Origin: Sinonovacula constricta
Taxonomy: Eukaryota; Mollusca; Bivalvia; Cardiida; Solecurtidae
Assembly: GCA_007844125.1 (NCBI GenBank)
Contig: CM017569.1
Coordinates: 11,851,686-11,915,685 of the forward strand
DNA: 64,000 nucleotides
Reading direction: 5' to 3'
In this document: in pieces, positions 35,336-48,044 of the stretch
Numbering within the stretch: the stretch's first letter is position 1
Layout of the letters: each line of letters starts with the position of its first letter
Position numbers and translations under genes: made by a program
Notes under the pieces: generated by a model
Database searches by the model: none
Told to the model about the DNA's origin: nothing
Seen by the model: the letters and a program-made list of their open reading frames with translations, nothing else

Positions 35336-37375
35336 ACTGGAAACAGAAAAATGTTTTAACCGTTATCATGCTACATCTGTTGATAACTATCGGTCATACT
35401 AAACTGTTCATTTTTGCTCTAAATTTTTAGCTTCAATTTTAATCGATCAAGAGAAAGTAACCATAATTGTTCCGGATTCGAAGCTGGCTGGTCTAGACTA
35501 TTTGACTAAGCCCGATGCTTTGCAGGCCAAAAGTAAAAGAACATTCTAGATCAAACTATCTCGATTTGGGCTTAAACAGAATATTGAGACCATTTTTGAA
35601 AATATAATAATTGTGATTTTAAATAGATTTAACATTACTTCAATTTTATTTAACAAAGTGCGTTCTAGATCGACTTATTTTTTAACGACAGGCATACGCT
35701 GTTCCTTATTGTAGTTTAAACAACAACGCTAAATTTCGTCAAGTTTTGAACAATTATTAGACTTCCATCAGGAAAAGTAATATGCTGATTCGGACTGTCG
35801 GGATGCGTATTAAAAACCACTCGGAGCACTCGGTCATTCCTACGAAGTGGATCGCTTAGACTCGGAAAACAGTCGAGAAGTTACGAAATTATTTAGGCCA
35901 TGTATATAGCTATATCATCGGGGTTAAACAAGAACATAAATCAGAAGAAACATACGGCCTTTTTCAAAGTTAAAAGGGAGGATGGTGCAATGTCAGAAAT
36001 TAAATTTTATGACTTCCGGCTTCGTGACTAATGAAATATATTTTACAATTTTATTTGAAATAGGACAAAAAGCGTATAATGTACGTATTTGCATTTAGTT
36101 CTTGAATGTGATGTATTTATTGCATTTAAACAGTATTTTGAGATTAAAACCACTAAATCCACCCAAAATGTTGAAAGTTAATTTGAGGGTCACTTTCCTG
36201 TGAGGGGTCATAAAGTGTCTAAACTAGTTTTAAATGTTTTAATGTTTGCAACAAAGTTACATGCACATACTTTCTGCCTAGAATATTAAACTATTTTAAT
36301 ACATTGATTCGATGTTATGAACAATATACATGGGTGACGTCGATTTTCCATTAAACGATCACCCAATAAAATGTAGTGTATACAGTTTGTGATCAAAAAT
36401 CGATTGAAGGCCCGAGGAGTAATATCTGATACATTCACATATTATCTACATGTTGACACCCCTCACCCTACGTTCTTAGCTAGGGGAAAATACTAATTGC
36501 TAGGTCACCGTGTGCTTAAGAATTAAAGGCTTGTGAATACTGTAATAGCTCGGTATTGAATATCCATTCCATAGCTAGCTGGGTGTTCGGTTGTAGCTGG
36601 TTATAGCTGGAACATAGCGAATACCCAAATCTCAGCAGGCTTGTAATTCGGTTGTACATTCATATTGAATACTCAATACCCAAATTCCAGCGAAATCCAC
36701 AATCCTAAAATAAACATCATCGCGAAAGCCTGCACTGTTTATAGGAGTTTTTTTTTATATTTTAGAACCACACTGATGGTTCGTATTATTGCACAGTTCG
36801 TTTATTTTAAACCAATGTCTCTGAAATGTGGTATATGCAAATTAGCGGAAAAAATGTATTGTAGGTTGTATTCCAACGTGACTTGTGTTTTTGTGCTCTT
36901 CGGTAGTTGTAATTTGAAATGTATTTTAAGTAGAGATAGTTTGTCATTATTGTACGCCCTTGCTTTATTCTGCGTTCAAAATATGTTTCGACAATTGACG
37001 TTATTACGGACGTTACCACACATCTCTCATCCATTAAACGAAGGAGACAATATTCCCACGATTGGCCATTTAATTGTATCAAGATTATGTCAATAAAATG
37101 AAAATGTAGCCAAAACGGACAATAAAAAAGCACACGCGACAATAAAATTCTTTACCGTTTATTGGCCGGACGTAGGGACACAATAAATCATAGACCATAG
37201 ACGTTTATTTGACAAAAGTACCTTAACATGCGTCTGGTATCTGTCTAATGTCGTCTGAACATACATAAAACAAGTATAGTTATGATACAGCAAGTTTTCA
37301 ACCTTGAAGAATGTTATTGTTCTTTTCGATCTTTTCCGGCTACGCATGAATTGATCTGATCCATGCGTAAGGTAC

Positions 37376-37590
37376 AAATGACTGCTTAGCCTCTCAACGC
37401 TTGGGTTCGAGTCCCGACCGGGGCAAAAGGACTTAATGCTGAAGGGTCTTTAAACTGACCTTCAGTGCGTCGGTGGTTCTACCTAGAAATCAATCTGGTG
37501 TCGTTCTCTTCCAAAATAGATGGACGTCGCTTTTATGAGCATAGTTTGTCGCTGCGATGTGTTTCAAATCCCAAACCATAGAAAACAAAC
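37376..37590 (+). repeat. SINE family B copy
   Basis: tRNA-like B box GGTTCGAGTCCC near 37,405, then GAAGGGTCTTTAAACTGACC, GTCGGTGGTTCTACCTAGAA, ATAGATGGACGTCGCTTTTA and an A-rich end. The head is partly truncated. Confidence 0.7.
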
Positions 37591-38742
37591 CAAACAAAAG
37601 TACAAGACACAATTCAGCCGACTACCGCTGTAAACTGTCGTATCATGATCTGCAGCATTTGAAATTGAATCTATAGCATGTCATCTTGGTGTCGTAGCAT
37701 GGCATTTGTGAGAAATTATTAACAATTACATGTACATGGAATGATTACAAATGTTGCAGGTGAAATGTTTAGTTTGCTTGTGATCAAAATTCTCTGACAT
37801 CTCGTTATTTGTCAGTGTTTATGAAGACGAGCAGAAAAAGGTGAACTCAGTCCACTGCCTTTATTTTTTGCGTCGATATCAACTTCATAATGTTCTTCCA
37901 ATAATTTTATGCACAGGCAACAAGACATATTTGTAGAGTTTGACCAGCAACTGGAGCAGATTCTGATCAGATAGCTCCCGGACGTAGCAGGCTGATCTGG
38001 ATTTTTCACAATTTTCATAAACTAGCTCAATACTTGCGTAGCAGGCCAAGAGTTACAAATGTTGAACATTTTGTTTTACGACATTTATTATGTTCTTGTG
38101 GGTCTATGTAATCTGTACATTTCAGAATGGCTGTCGTTGCGATATCAATCTTAGGTAAAAGAATGTATTAAGACACTGGAAATTATTTTTTTTTAAATTG
38201 ATCCATTTTCATTACCTAAACCATAAAATTCCAGTTTGTTGACATATATTTACCTCATCGTTATGACAAGAAGTGACATATTGGAACACGGCAATACTTA
38301 TACAACACACAGGGATACATCAAAATATAGAAGACATCAATTTGTCCTTCATTTTAAGACAGAGCAACTGTAATGCAACACCTCCTATTGAAAAAAAATC
38401 CAAAAAAGGCCAAAACTGCTGAGACACGGGGGCTGCGGGTCCGATTTCATAATCCCATAAGGTTATCATTTATTTTCTTTCCGCCTTTTCTCTGTGACAG
38501 TTAGTTTTGTATCACACACCACAGATTTCGGAAGAAATAGTATTTTCCTTCTCGAATATGTATTGGATGAATCGTTCTAGATTTGATAGCAACTTTGTTA
38601 GTCGGTATATTCGAAGTATAAAAATAAAAAAACAACATGGAATACAATTATTTTGTATTTGTTAAGATGAGCCTAAAATAATACATAGTTATCTATATAG
38701 TAACAAATGTATCTTTACCTATCTATTCAATGGAGTTGAATA

Positions 38743-38743
38743 A

Positions 38744-38778
<35 letters not shown>

Positions 38779-38819
38779 ATGAATGAATGAATGAATGAAT
38801 GAATGAATGAATGAATGAA

Positions 38820-38870
<51 letters not shown>

Positions 38871-38872
38871 AT
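38743..38872 (+). repeat. (TAAA)n/(TGAA)n microsatellite
   Basis: About 40 bases of AAAT repeats, then about 40 of GAAT repeats, then AAAT again. It produces a false Phe/Ile/Leu/Ser frame on the minus strand. Confidence 0.95.
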
Positions 38873-41029
38873 GCAATTTCGACTAAGTTGTTTAAAACCA
38901 GCTTGATGTATAAAATACGGTTTGTCAACAGCAAATATGATTTTGAATCTTTGGGATCATTATTTTATATTTTGTAAAACAATTTAAATGTTTCAAGCTA
39001 TCAGATAAAAGTTCAAGAAGTCTTGATTTTGTTCATTAGCTTTATTATGGCAACGCTGTTACCTTGCACTTCAGTCAAAATTCTATTATATGTGACAAAT
39101 GCTAACGTCAACTTGCATTATGCTCCCATTAGTTTTAATTATGTGCCTATAAATACAGTAGAAACACGATCATCAAAACGGCATAGAAGACAGACAGTAA
39201 ACAAGAAACTAAACGATAAAGTGGAAAAGGACAAAATGGATTGTGTGTTTACATTTACATACAATTTGCAAAGATTTTTAAGTGTTTGTTTGTTTGCAAT
39301 TGTTATAATAATAATAATAATGATTACACACGATATAGGAAAATGATCTTTCCTATTCGAAAACCTTTACAATTTGAACAGTCGTTTAAGTCAAACAAAC
39401 ACACTGCAATTATAAAATTACACAGTGTATCAATCAGATACGCGCCATGTTGCAAAAGTAATATCCTCATCCTCATTCTTGTCCTCCTTCTCCTCGACAT
39501 CATCATCAAGACCACCACCTCTAGTCATGATCAGTGTCATCAAATTGTCTTTAACATCACCAACATCAACGTTACCGTCATTGTACACAACGTTGACGTC
39601 GTCCATGACGCCGCTCTCACGTATTTTATAGTTTACCTCGAGCACAGTGAACATCAGGTTTATAATAGGTTTATAACAAAAAGTATCAATACATACAATC
39701 AATTGAAATAAAATGAACACATTAAGATATAAATTTGACTTACTTACTCTTTCGATGATCCCGCTTTATACGTTCTTACACTTCTACCAGTCCAGCATAT
39801 GATGACAACACGTCTGTAACGATGGCTGCACTCACCTACAACGTAAAATCCAAACCTTCATCAACACTAACGTCATTACATCAATCACAAACCAATTAAA
39901 AAGTTGTTCAATAATTCAATTGGCGATGCAGTAAGCTAGTTGCACAATCAATTTTACTTCTTTGTAGAACGTGCAGCTTCATGATTTATCCTCATAGTAT
40001 TATTGTAGTTGGCTTTTGTGTATATGGAACTATATTTGTATCTACTAAATAGGTATAGTTAGACGCTGTCAACCGCCAGTTTCAAAACCGTATGCATTAT
40101 TCACGTTAAAGTGTAAATACGAAATCCGGAGAACCGGACTTGGTCGGTCCTAACGATAACGTTACAAAGCGTGTTTGACATTTCTAATGTGCATCGCTAA
40201 TTTACGATGTCATATCTACGACACGACAGCCCGGACACCTTATTGAACAAGTAGTCATGTTCAAGACCTTGCCAAAACATGTTACATGTCCATCAGCAGT
40301 GACCACAGGGACGAGATGCGCTTTAAAGTTCATGTCTTGCGAGAGTACCGAGTAGTGATGGGACGCTTTCCGGTAACAGACGACATTGTTTGACAACACC
40401 GCAATATTGTACACACCACAATGTTAAAGCAATATGGCAGCAAGAAACAGACATATTTTAAAAGTTATCGGTTTTATTATAAAGTTTTAGTACAGTATAA
40501 ATGTTAAAAAAATATGTATAATGATAATTCCTGAGACTATTTAATGGTTTATAACAAAATAAAGCATAGCTCGACACCATTTAATAGGTTTCCCAAGTTG
40601 TTACATATGCAGAAGAAGAAAAACAGTTTGTTTTGTGTGGAAGCATTTTTGTTTCTAGATTATATAATTGGATAAGTCAGAGACAGTAAAACAGAACGAT
40701 CTGGTATGTCCTTAATCCCGATGGAACTACTGTTGTAAAAAAGCCCAATGTTATTACATAAATATGTTCTACTGTGGTTTATAATTAAATAGTGAGCTGA
40801 CATTAGGAATATAACTTAACAAAAGTTGCTGTCAAAGGTATTATGTCATTTAATATACGATCAAAGTACTACAAGATATCAAATAAAAAACAATATTTTA
40901 ACAGTATCCAAGATGAATATTGTTACTTAGTAACTCTTTGTGCAATGAAGCAATTATTATTATGAACCTGTTCTGATTTTGCAAAATATTCGTGTAATAA
41001 AAGTCTTTGAAAAGGAACGAAATCTCATG

Positions 41030-41270
41030 TTATGGCTAGGGTTTGAACCCAGAACCCTCCAATCCCGAGTCCATGATCCAAACCGCTTGACCAAGAACCA
41101 TATTATAAATGCTTTCTCGTGTGTTTCACGTTTCTCTTATGCAAGTGAATTGATCATCCGAATCTTTAATAAGACCCTTTTAAAAACTTGTTGTAACAGG
41201 GCTAGGTTTAAATTTGAAACCCCCGAGAACCGAGTCCAGAAACAAAATCTCTTGACCACAAACACTTCAG
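41030..41270 (-). repeat. Two tRNA-like SINE heads in tandem
   Basis: On the minus strand, about 41,098-41,035 reads TTGGTCAAGCGGTTTGGATC ... GGGTTCTGGGTTCAAACCC, with A- and B-box-like sequences. A second, more diverged copy (TGGTCAAGAGATTTTG ... GGGGGTTTCAAATT) lies at about 41,265-41,205. No acceptor-stem pairing was found, so these are not called as tRNA genes. Confidence 0.5.
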
Positions 41271-42783
41271 AGATGCTATTTACCCATAATATGTTACTTG
41301 GAATAAAATCGTGCTAAAGCTGCCTTATAGTGTTGTGTCCGGTGAGATCATCAACTCAAATTAATACGTGAACAATTACAAATATAAGAAATATCTTACT
41401 GAATACACACACCAAAACTTAACCGCAAATGTTTTAAATTTAGCAATAGTAAGTTTTTGGTGTGCCGTAATATCAGCGATATCATGGCCTAATCACAAAG
41501 AAAACTTGTTATTATGTTATAACCCAGTATGAAATGTTAAATGACTATACATTGCCAAAACCGAAGGGATGTGATGTCATATACTATAATATAGTCATAT
41601 ACAATATAATCATATACTTTTATTGAAACTATCAATATGTGACGTTGTTTGCGAGCAGCACTGCATTTACCCCAGAGGACACGTCCTATATAAATCAGAA
41701 ATGTCATAATATCCGATAAAATGACACGGATACAACCGACCAGTGTGCGAATTTAGTTATCCTTTGAACTTAACTTTGTAGACGGAGCCAAATATACAAC
41801 TCCATCTATATACTGGTTAAACCTTTATATATCACAATTAAACCAGTAACATTATACCTGATAAGACTGGTTAGTTGGGTAAGAAACCACGTGCTCCTTA
41901 AAGAGCAAAATAAATAAATATGTTTGTGACAAATATAGACGTTAAAATAAACGTCTCATACTTGTTTTGTCCCCGCCCTACAATACCACAAGGTCGAACT
42001 TAACACGTCGTTTGTAAGCATGAAAAAATAATGTTTTGAGCAAAAGGCGAAGTTCCAGATCAGCCAGCTTAATCTGATTACTACAGAGACACTGACAATA
42101 TTGCTTCTAAATAGCTAAGCTCTTGCATTTACTGGAAAGAAATGTTGTATGACAAGTGTACAGCTGCTTTTATTTTTAAGGAATGAGATTTGCACCGAGC
42201 GTGCTCCACGTCAGCTTGCAAACCGTTCACTGAATTTACGTCATGGCTAAAGCAAAGAACAACACTTCTATTTTATTTAACACAACACGATCAGCCTTAT
42301 AACTGAGTATTATTAATAAAAATGCACATCCATTATACAAATAAAAAAAATAAATAAAAAAAAAGGAAATATTGTACAAAGAGGATATTACATGATATCA
42401 TACAGCTACTTATAAAAGATAAATACTCACTTCTACTCGCTGCTATACTATTCACTTATTGTTATATCAATGCCAGTATTTCCATACGTTTTTACAGTTG
42501 TAACTATAGCAAGTGTGTTCAGTCAAGTGACTTTGATCGCCTCCACTGTAAAAATAAATCCATACATTTTTGAAACCGAACATAACGTTCATTCCTACGA
42601 AGGCGGGACTCACCTACACGGCGGGACGTGATTGATGTCACCGAAAACAGAAATACTTCACCTACGTGCTGTCATCCTGTTACATCAGTATTTTGATCAT
42701 TATTGATAAAATGATAAATTAAAAGGCGGATACGTAAACAATATTGGTGCATAAATTGTCATCATCAGAAGCATCAGTAGCAG

Positions 42784-42845
42784 AAGTAGCATCATCATCA
42801 TCATCGTCCTCGTCGTCGTCATCGTCATCATCATTATTATAATCA
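42784..42845 (+). repeat. (ATC/GTC)n microsatellite
   Basis: Imperfect trinucleotide tract CATCATCATCATCGTCCTCG continuing to CATCATTATTAT. Confidence 0.9.
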
Positions 42846-44588
42846 TGCTGTTTTCAGTAACAGCAGCAAAAGAAACAGTAATAGTAGTAGTAGGAATAGA
42901 AGAAGCATTTTTGGTTGTTGATTGTGTTAGTATACGTATGTTTTATATACTATGTAGCTATATTTTTCCCTGCCTGAGATGGCTGCAGGGCTTCCAAGCT
43001 ACCATTACTCTATTGGTGAAGCAGCAGGCTCTGGTTTCTTCAAAGAAAATACTGTATTGAGAAAAATCGCAAAATCTAATGTGTGGTCTGATCTTCAGTT
43101 CCACGTGGACTTTACGGAGATCGTACAAAATGTGTGTAGTTTGGAGAATAGATGATGTTTGAGTTCTTTTTGACATGTCAGCAGTCTGAAGATAATGACA
43201 TGTTTTATGACAATTATATTAAAACATTCTGGTTTAACTTGGGGTTGAAAGTATTGTTGTTGTTTTTCTTTTTTAAGATAGTAATTGCTTTTTAAAAGCA
43301 GATGATTTGCCAAATTTATTGAATGATGTTTACAGTTTTAGTTGTGCGTCATAAGCATGACATATGAATATGCTAACATACGAAGAGATTTAATAAAAAT
43401 GTGCTTGAACGAAAAGTCTAGAGGGATGTCAAGTATGTTTATTTCAAAAGTTAATTGCACCCGGCATCTATCATACTTGACCTTGTCTTGTTCACTCAAT
43501 GAGTGCGCACATTCAAACTTACCATTTCGATTATCATGCTATATTTTTTCATTCAAGGTATACAGACATACTGAAGCAGATTGAGAGAAAATAGCGAAAA
43601 TCCTGATCTAGATTTCACCTGTTAGATTAAAAACAATCAGTTCAAACTTAGCAGGATATAAGCTCATGAATTTATTTGAGGTTCATTTAAGCAAACTGAG
43701 TTGGTATGATATACAGGTAGCATCAGATAAATCGACAAAAAAAACAAAACAAAAACAAAACAACAACAACAAACAAACAAAAAACTGAAAAAAATGGCTT
43801 TAAACCCGTCAAGATCATTACAAGCATTACTTTGCAAGCTGTATGTTAATATTTTGCCCTTTAAAATAGTAATAACAGTTCGTAGGCCATACTATCATAA
43901 ACAGTGCCTGTCCTGACAGAGGTCCCGGGTTCGAATCACGCAAATCAAGCATTGTTGTTTTCTTCTACTTCTCTTAATTTTTGTCTTTTTTATCTGACAT
44001 TTTTCTTAGCTAGAAAGTTTACCGCTCTTAAATTTGTCAACAAATACGTTTTCTTGTCTTGAACTTTTGTTTAACCACACGTTATTGGTGGGTCAATGCA
44101 AATGTTATAATGGCTTCATATTAATTAATCATTTGTGATGCACTCAATCTTGTTTAATTAACTACAGTTCTAGGTTGTATATTCTTTTTTACATTTCTAC
44201 TCAGTATATTTCTACTCTTTGCTTACATGCCAATGGCCATGAACTAATTTTAGAAAAACGAATTATTAATTTTGCTACAATAGTAAATAGCGACTTTCGG
44301 GTCAAATAGCTTTAAAGTAAAAGGTAAGATAAAATAATAACTTTATTTTAAGATGATGTCTTATTAAGACAAAATGTCTTATCTACAATAAGGTCAGCTA
44401 TAAATATACAAAATGGGATGAAACAAGAAATGCAAAAAGCAATACTTCGAACGAAATCACAAAGTCATAAGGCATTCGTATTGTGGATTTGTAAGTAAAG
44501 AAAAGTATTGGTAAACATCAACAGAAAGAATATTCGTGGACTACGACAGACTGAGTCTCTACTTTTTTGATATAAATAATGACGTTGT

Positions 44589-44635
44589 TATAAAAGCAAA
44601 ATCCTTTGTCCCAGTCAACGACGCCATTGACGTCA
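44589..44635 (+). promoter_or_regulatory. TATA box and CRE-type palindrome upstream of the MGNCC gene
   Basis: TATAAAAG at 44,589-44,596 is a canonical TATA element about 145 bases before the ATG at 44,742. A perfect CRE palindrome TGACGTCA lies at 44,628-44,635, just downstream of it, with two further ACGTC/ACGTT motifs nearby (44,581; 44,658). Placement fits a short 5' UTR. It is a sequence match only. Confidence 0.4.
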
Positions 44636-44741
44636 CGTAATCAAGTCATCACTTAGCAACGTCATCTTAGCACGAATACGTGTGGTTTGTTACGTTCTCG
44701 TAAAATTAAAGTTGCGAATGCTGTGATGGCGTATATGGATA

Positions 44742-45306
44742 ATGGGTAATTGTTGTACCAAATCCGCCAGGGTTGAACCCGACCTAGACAGATCGCCACG
44801 GTCGACTCGCAGAAGCCGAGGTTTTCGCCCATTCACTTTCAGACGCCGCCATTGGGAACCCGACGCGCAGGTTCCATCCAAGTCCCACATCTTCGGCTGT
44901 ACCAGCTCTGACAGATCAATAAGGTCTCCAATTTGGGGCCAAAGTTCACAATTGCTCTCCCAAAGAAGCCGCTCGGGGGAATCCTTCGTAGAGGTTCAAG
45001 AACAATGTACAGAGATCTTCGATCTGCAAAGCCATAAGAAAGATGCCGAGCTGAGTGAGTCGGTAAAAACTTCACTCAAGGAGCTGTCTGTGGGTGTGAC
45101 GAACTCAGTCTCTGAGCTATCTGCGAATATTGACAGATCAGTCTCAGAGTTGACCAACAATGTCGAAAGATCCATTTCAGAGCTTTTTCTAGTCGTCGAC
45201 ATTTGTAACAAGTCAGCTGCAGAGCAACCACAACACCCCATTCGACAAAAGTGTGCCATTGATACGGATACGGACAACATCAAGGCTGGACCGTCTAAAG
45301 TCAGAA
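44742..45306 (+). CDS. Exon 1 of the MGNCC protein
   Basis: ATG context ATAATGGGT. It encodes MGNCCTKSARVEPDLDRSPR and onward, an Arg-rich segment, then a Ser/Glu/Leu coiled-coil-like region (ELSESVKTSLKELSVGVTNS and repeats). The GTAAGT donor overlaps the codons just before an in-frame TAA at 45,318; without splicing the product would be 192 residues. Its codon composition is richer in G and C than the surroundings. Confidence 0.7.
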
Positions 45307-48044
45307 GTAAGTCAAATTAAGTCATTGTAGTTTTGCCCTCTCTATATTATATTATATTATATTATATTATATTATATTATATTATATTATATTATATTAT
45401 ATTATATTATATTATATTATATTATATTATATTATATTATATTATATTATATTATATTATATTATATTATATTATATTATATAAATATTATTATAATGAT
45501 TACTATGTTTTATTATATTACGCTTTTTATATAACATAATGTTATGTTTTTGTTATATTATTATTAACTAGTTTTTATTACTATATTTTACTTTTGTTTA
45601 TATTACATATCACATCACTCCTGGAATATTACCCGCCAAGTATCCACCCTCACTCTGACAGCCATGCGGTCATTATTAAATTATACCTAAACAATATTAG
45701 CTAGTGTCAGCTTGACTATTCCTGTTGAGTCAAAGTGTTGACTCGCCTTAGTGAATAGTTATTGCAAATTTGTAAATAGTAGTTACCTTAATATAGAACT
45801 TTTGTATATAATTACACAAGTATCAGCAATTATGTCACTATGGTACTCAGTATACATTAAGCTAAACACATTAGCATAGGTCGGCACTTCGCCGCTATAT
45901 AAATAAGAAATTGCTTTAGACTCATCAGCTTTATTCGATGTGAAAATATCGGACGCATCACGTTTCTTATTTCTCTGTAAATGATGGTGTTGTCTTGCAA
46001 TTTTGTGACCCTTTTATACCTTGGTTGAAATGTATGCTCATTGTGTTGGCAAATTGCCTGATAAAAGCTAAATGAGGATGTAAACATCCATTTTTATTTT
46101 TAATGACCCTAAATGTGGTTTTTCTGCTTAAAAGGACTAGCATATATCTTTTAAACTTAATACATACACATACATGTATGAAAAAAAAGAAAAAAGAAGT
46201 GATTACTATGTAAACAGTCAAACAAGTTCGGAGTCAGTGATCGATTCCAGGACGGGACGTACCAAATGTGTATTATAGTGGGTGTTTACGCCGTTTGATT
46301 ATATTAAGTTCATTAGGGCAGTTCATAGACTGGTCGCTTGGTGTCAGAATAATAAGACTGGATTAGGAAACAAGTCAGATGTACCGGGCATGCTACCACA
46401 ATGAAGGCAGTATGGCGTCAGAATGATAGTGACCGACAGATTGGAAAATGGATTATAAAAGTTATCAACACACGCTCGCTTTTGTTTGGGGGTCAACACG
46501 CTCGCTTTTGTTTGGGGGTCATTTCATCATATGTTTTTTCTCCAGATAAGGATGATCATCGTATTGTTCCTGTTCATGCCTTTGGCCGGTCCATGGAGTG
46601 TTCCTGTAGGAGGATAACCACCAGGATACTCCGTTGTTGCTGCATTTTAATACCTATAAACTGTAAGATCGTGGGGAAAAATACCATCACAACAAGAAAT
46701 TCACTGGCAGTTGAACCAGCTTTGATGGTTAACGGATTCATGAATGAAGAGGACTATCAGGTTGCACCAGTTTATGCCTCGCCCAAGGACTGCTTTCGTC
46801 TATATACTTACATCAAGATGCTTACATCACTTTGCAGCAATTTACCAAACGATAACATTCAGACCGACATTTTGTCTGCCTACGGTGACGAGGAGACCTT
46901 TGATTTTGCATCCATATCTGACATCCGGATCGACAATTCTGATACAAAAGATAACCCAATTGTTTCTCCTGCCACATTTCGGATCAAAACTGGGATATTG
47001 AAAGTCAGGTCTAACACCCAGACAGAAATAGGCAGCAAGACCCCCCGTCGTAAAGTAACATTCAATCTCCCAGACAGCTATGACAGCACAGACAGTGAAA
47101 GCAAATGCGAGTCCTTAGACGCAATAGCCGAAGTCAATGAAACACAAGACAAGGATGACATACTCGATAATGTCAGTGATTGCACACTCGACGATGTCTC
47201 TGATAGTCTAAATGATATCAGTGATATTGAGGCTTTTGAAGCTGTAACTTTTTCTCCAGACAAAAGTGGAAGCGAGTGCTCAGCTGCAATATCTGATTTC
47301 ACTGAAACACAAAACACGGTTGGCACTCCCTACAATGTCAACGATTACACACTTGGCGATGTCTCTGATAGTCTAGAAGATGTCAGTGACAATAAGGCTT
47401 TTGATAAAACCGAAGCTGTAGCTCCTTCTCTAGACTGGAGTGAAAGCGACCTCACAAATGCAATAGCCGAGGTCATTGAAACACAAGACATAGATGACTC
47501 CCTCGACGGTGCTAGCGATTGCACACTAGATGACATCTCTGACATTCAAGATGATGCCAGTGATGATGGGGCTTTTGATAAAACCGAAGCTGCAGCTCTT
47601 TCTTCAGTCAGGAGTGAAAGTGACTGCTCAGTTGCAATAGCCGAAGTCTCTGAAACACAAGACACCGATGACTCTCTCGACGGTGTCAGCGATGGTACAC
47701 TAGACGAATACTCTGATAATTTCGACGACGAGGAGACTTTTGATACAACCGAAAATATAGATGTTTTTACCGACAAGAGTTACTGTCGTGGAGAAAAGAG
47801 CACAAAGAACGTAATCTATTATGAAACAGTGGTTAATACTACTCCGACAGACAATTTCGACAACAACACAGGCCAAACATCTGCCAATGTAACTCCGGAT
47901 GGAGATAGCACTCAACATGTTGCAAGTGTAGTTCAGGGACATGATCCAGTCGTTGAAAATGCTTATGGAAATGGATCGAACCATGATGAAGATTCGAGAA
48001 ATAAAAAAGGAAATCAAAAGTTTCCTTGCTGCACATTGCAGTGA
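44742..48044 (+). CDS. Unknown acidic-repeat protein with N-terminal MGNCC and C-terminal CCTLQ
   Basis: Two exons join in phase: 44,742-45,306 (donor AGAA|GTAAGT) and 46,546-48,044 (acceptor TTTTTTCTCCAG), giving 687 residues. The N-terminus MGNCC is the form used for N-myristoylation plus palmitoylation. Residues about 60-190 include hendecad-like repeats (TNSVSELSANID, RSVSELTNNVE, RSISELFLVVD), a likely coiled coil. Exon 2 has Cys-rich RCCCILIPINC, two related DDHRIVPVHA/EDYQVAPVYA segments, a KVTF motif (residues 358-361) of the PP1-docking RVxF form, then four acidic repeats beginning ETQ at about residues 387, 442, 500 and 558. It ends KKGNQKFPCCTLQ, a CaaX-like end. An apparent coding frame continues 3' in another frame to 48,408. 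No family is recognised. Membrane anchoring and PP1 docking are inferences from motifs. Confidence 0.6.
45341..45481 (+). repeat. (ATATT)n microsatellite
   Basis: Roughly 28 perfect copies of the pentanucleotide. Gives a false Tyr/Ile/Leu open frame. Confidence 0.97.
46205..46432 (+). repeat. Diverged family A SINE
   Basis: B-box-like GATCGATTCCAGGACGGGAC, then ACTGGTCGCTTGGTGTCAGA, GGGCATGCTACCACAATGAA and GGCAGTATGGCGTC correspond in order to the SINE at 759-1073. The tRNA-like head is truncated. Confidence 0.6.
46469..46520 (+). repeat. 26-bp perfect tandem duplication
   Basis: Two copies of ACACGCTCGCTTTTGTTTGG then GGGTCA, immediately 5' of the exon 2 acceptor. Confidence 0.9.
46546..48044 (+). 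CDS. Exon 2 of the MGNCC protein: KVTF motif, acidic repeats
   Basis: Starts with two bases (AT) that complete the codon left by exon 1 (giving Asn), then KDDHRIVPVHAFGRSMECSC. KVTF is at 47,052-47,063. The ETQ-started repeats begin at 47,139, 47,304, 47,478 and 47,652, with spacing of 55, 58 and 58 codons and shared SDCTLDDVSD, AFDKTEA and AIAEV motifs. The stop at 48,042-48,044 follows CCTLQ. Confidence 0.65.

Larger units (their letters stand above)
35345..44560. other. 9.2-kb region without a convincing gene
   Basis: It may include the unlocated 5' UTR exon of the minus-strand secreted-protein gene. It holds a SINE family B copy (37,376-37,590), GATC-type repeat fragments (35,478; 37,925; 42,055; 43,590), a (TAAA/TGAA)n tract (38,743-38,872), two tRNA-like SINE heads in inverse orientation (41,030-41,270), an (ATC)n tract (42,784-42,845) and an A-rich tract (43,735-43,795). 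An acidic minus-strand frame at 39,430-39,720 lies in a GAT/GAG-rich low-complexity stretch and is not called. Confidence 0.5.
45307..46545 (+). other. Intron of the MGNCC gene
   Basis: Contains a ~140-base (ATATT)n microsatellite (45,341-45,481), a diverged family A SINE (46,205-46,432) and a 26-base tandem duplication just before the acceptor (46,469-46,520). The frame open from 46,401 extends upstream of the acceptor only through SINE-derived sequence. Confidence 0.6.

Noticed and set aside
36665..37096. 143-residue plus-strand frame
   Set aside because: No domain, no codon bias, and an overlapping opposite frame of similar length.
39023..39346. 107-residue frame with hydrophobic ends
   Set aside because: The hydrophobic C-terminal run comes from an (ATA)n tract; no coding support.
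39430..39720. Acidic 96-residue minus-strand frame
   Set aside because: Lies over GAT/GAG-rich low-complexity DNA, the same interval is open in two other frames, and there are no good splice sites.
41030..41100. Minus-strand tRNA gene with GGTTCAAACCC
   Set aside because: No matching acceptor stem could be found, and a second diverged copy nearby suggests a SINE head.
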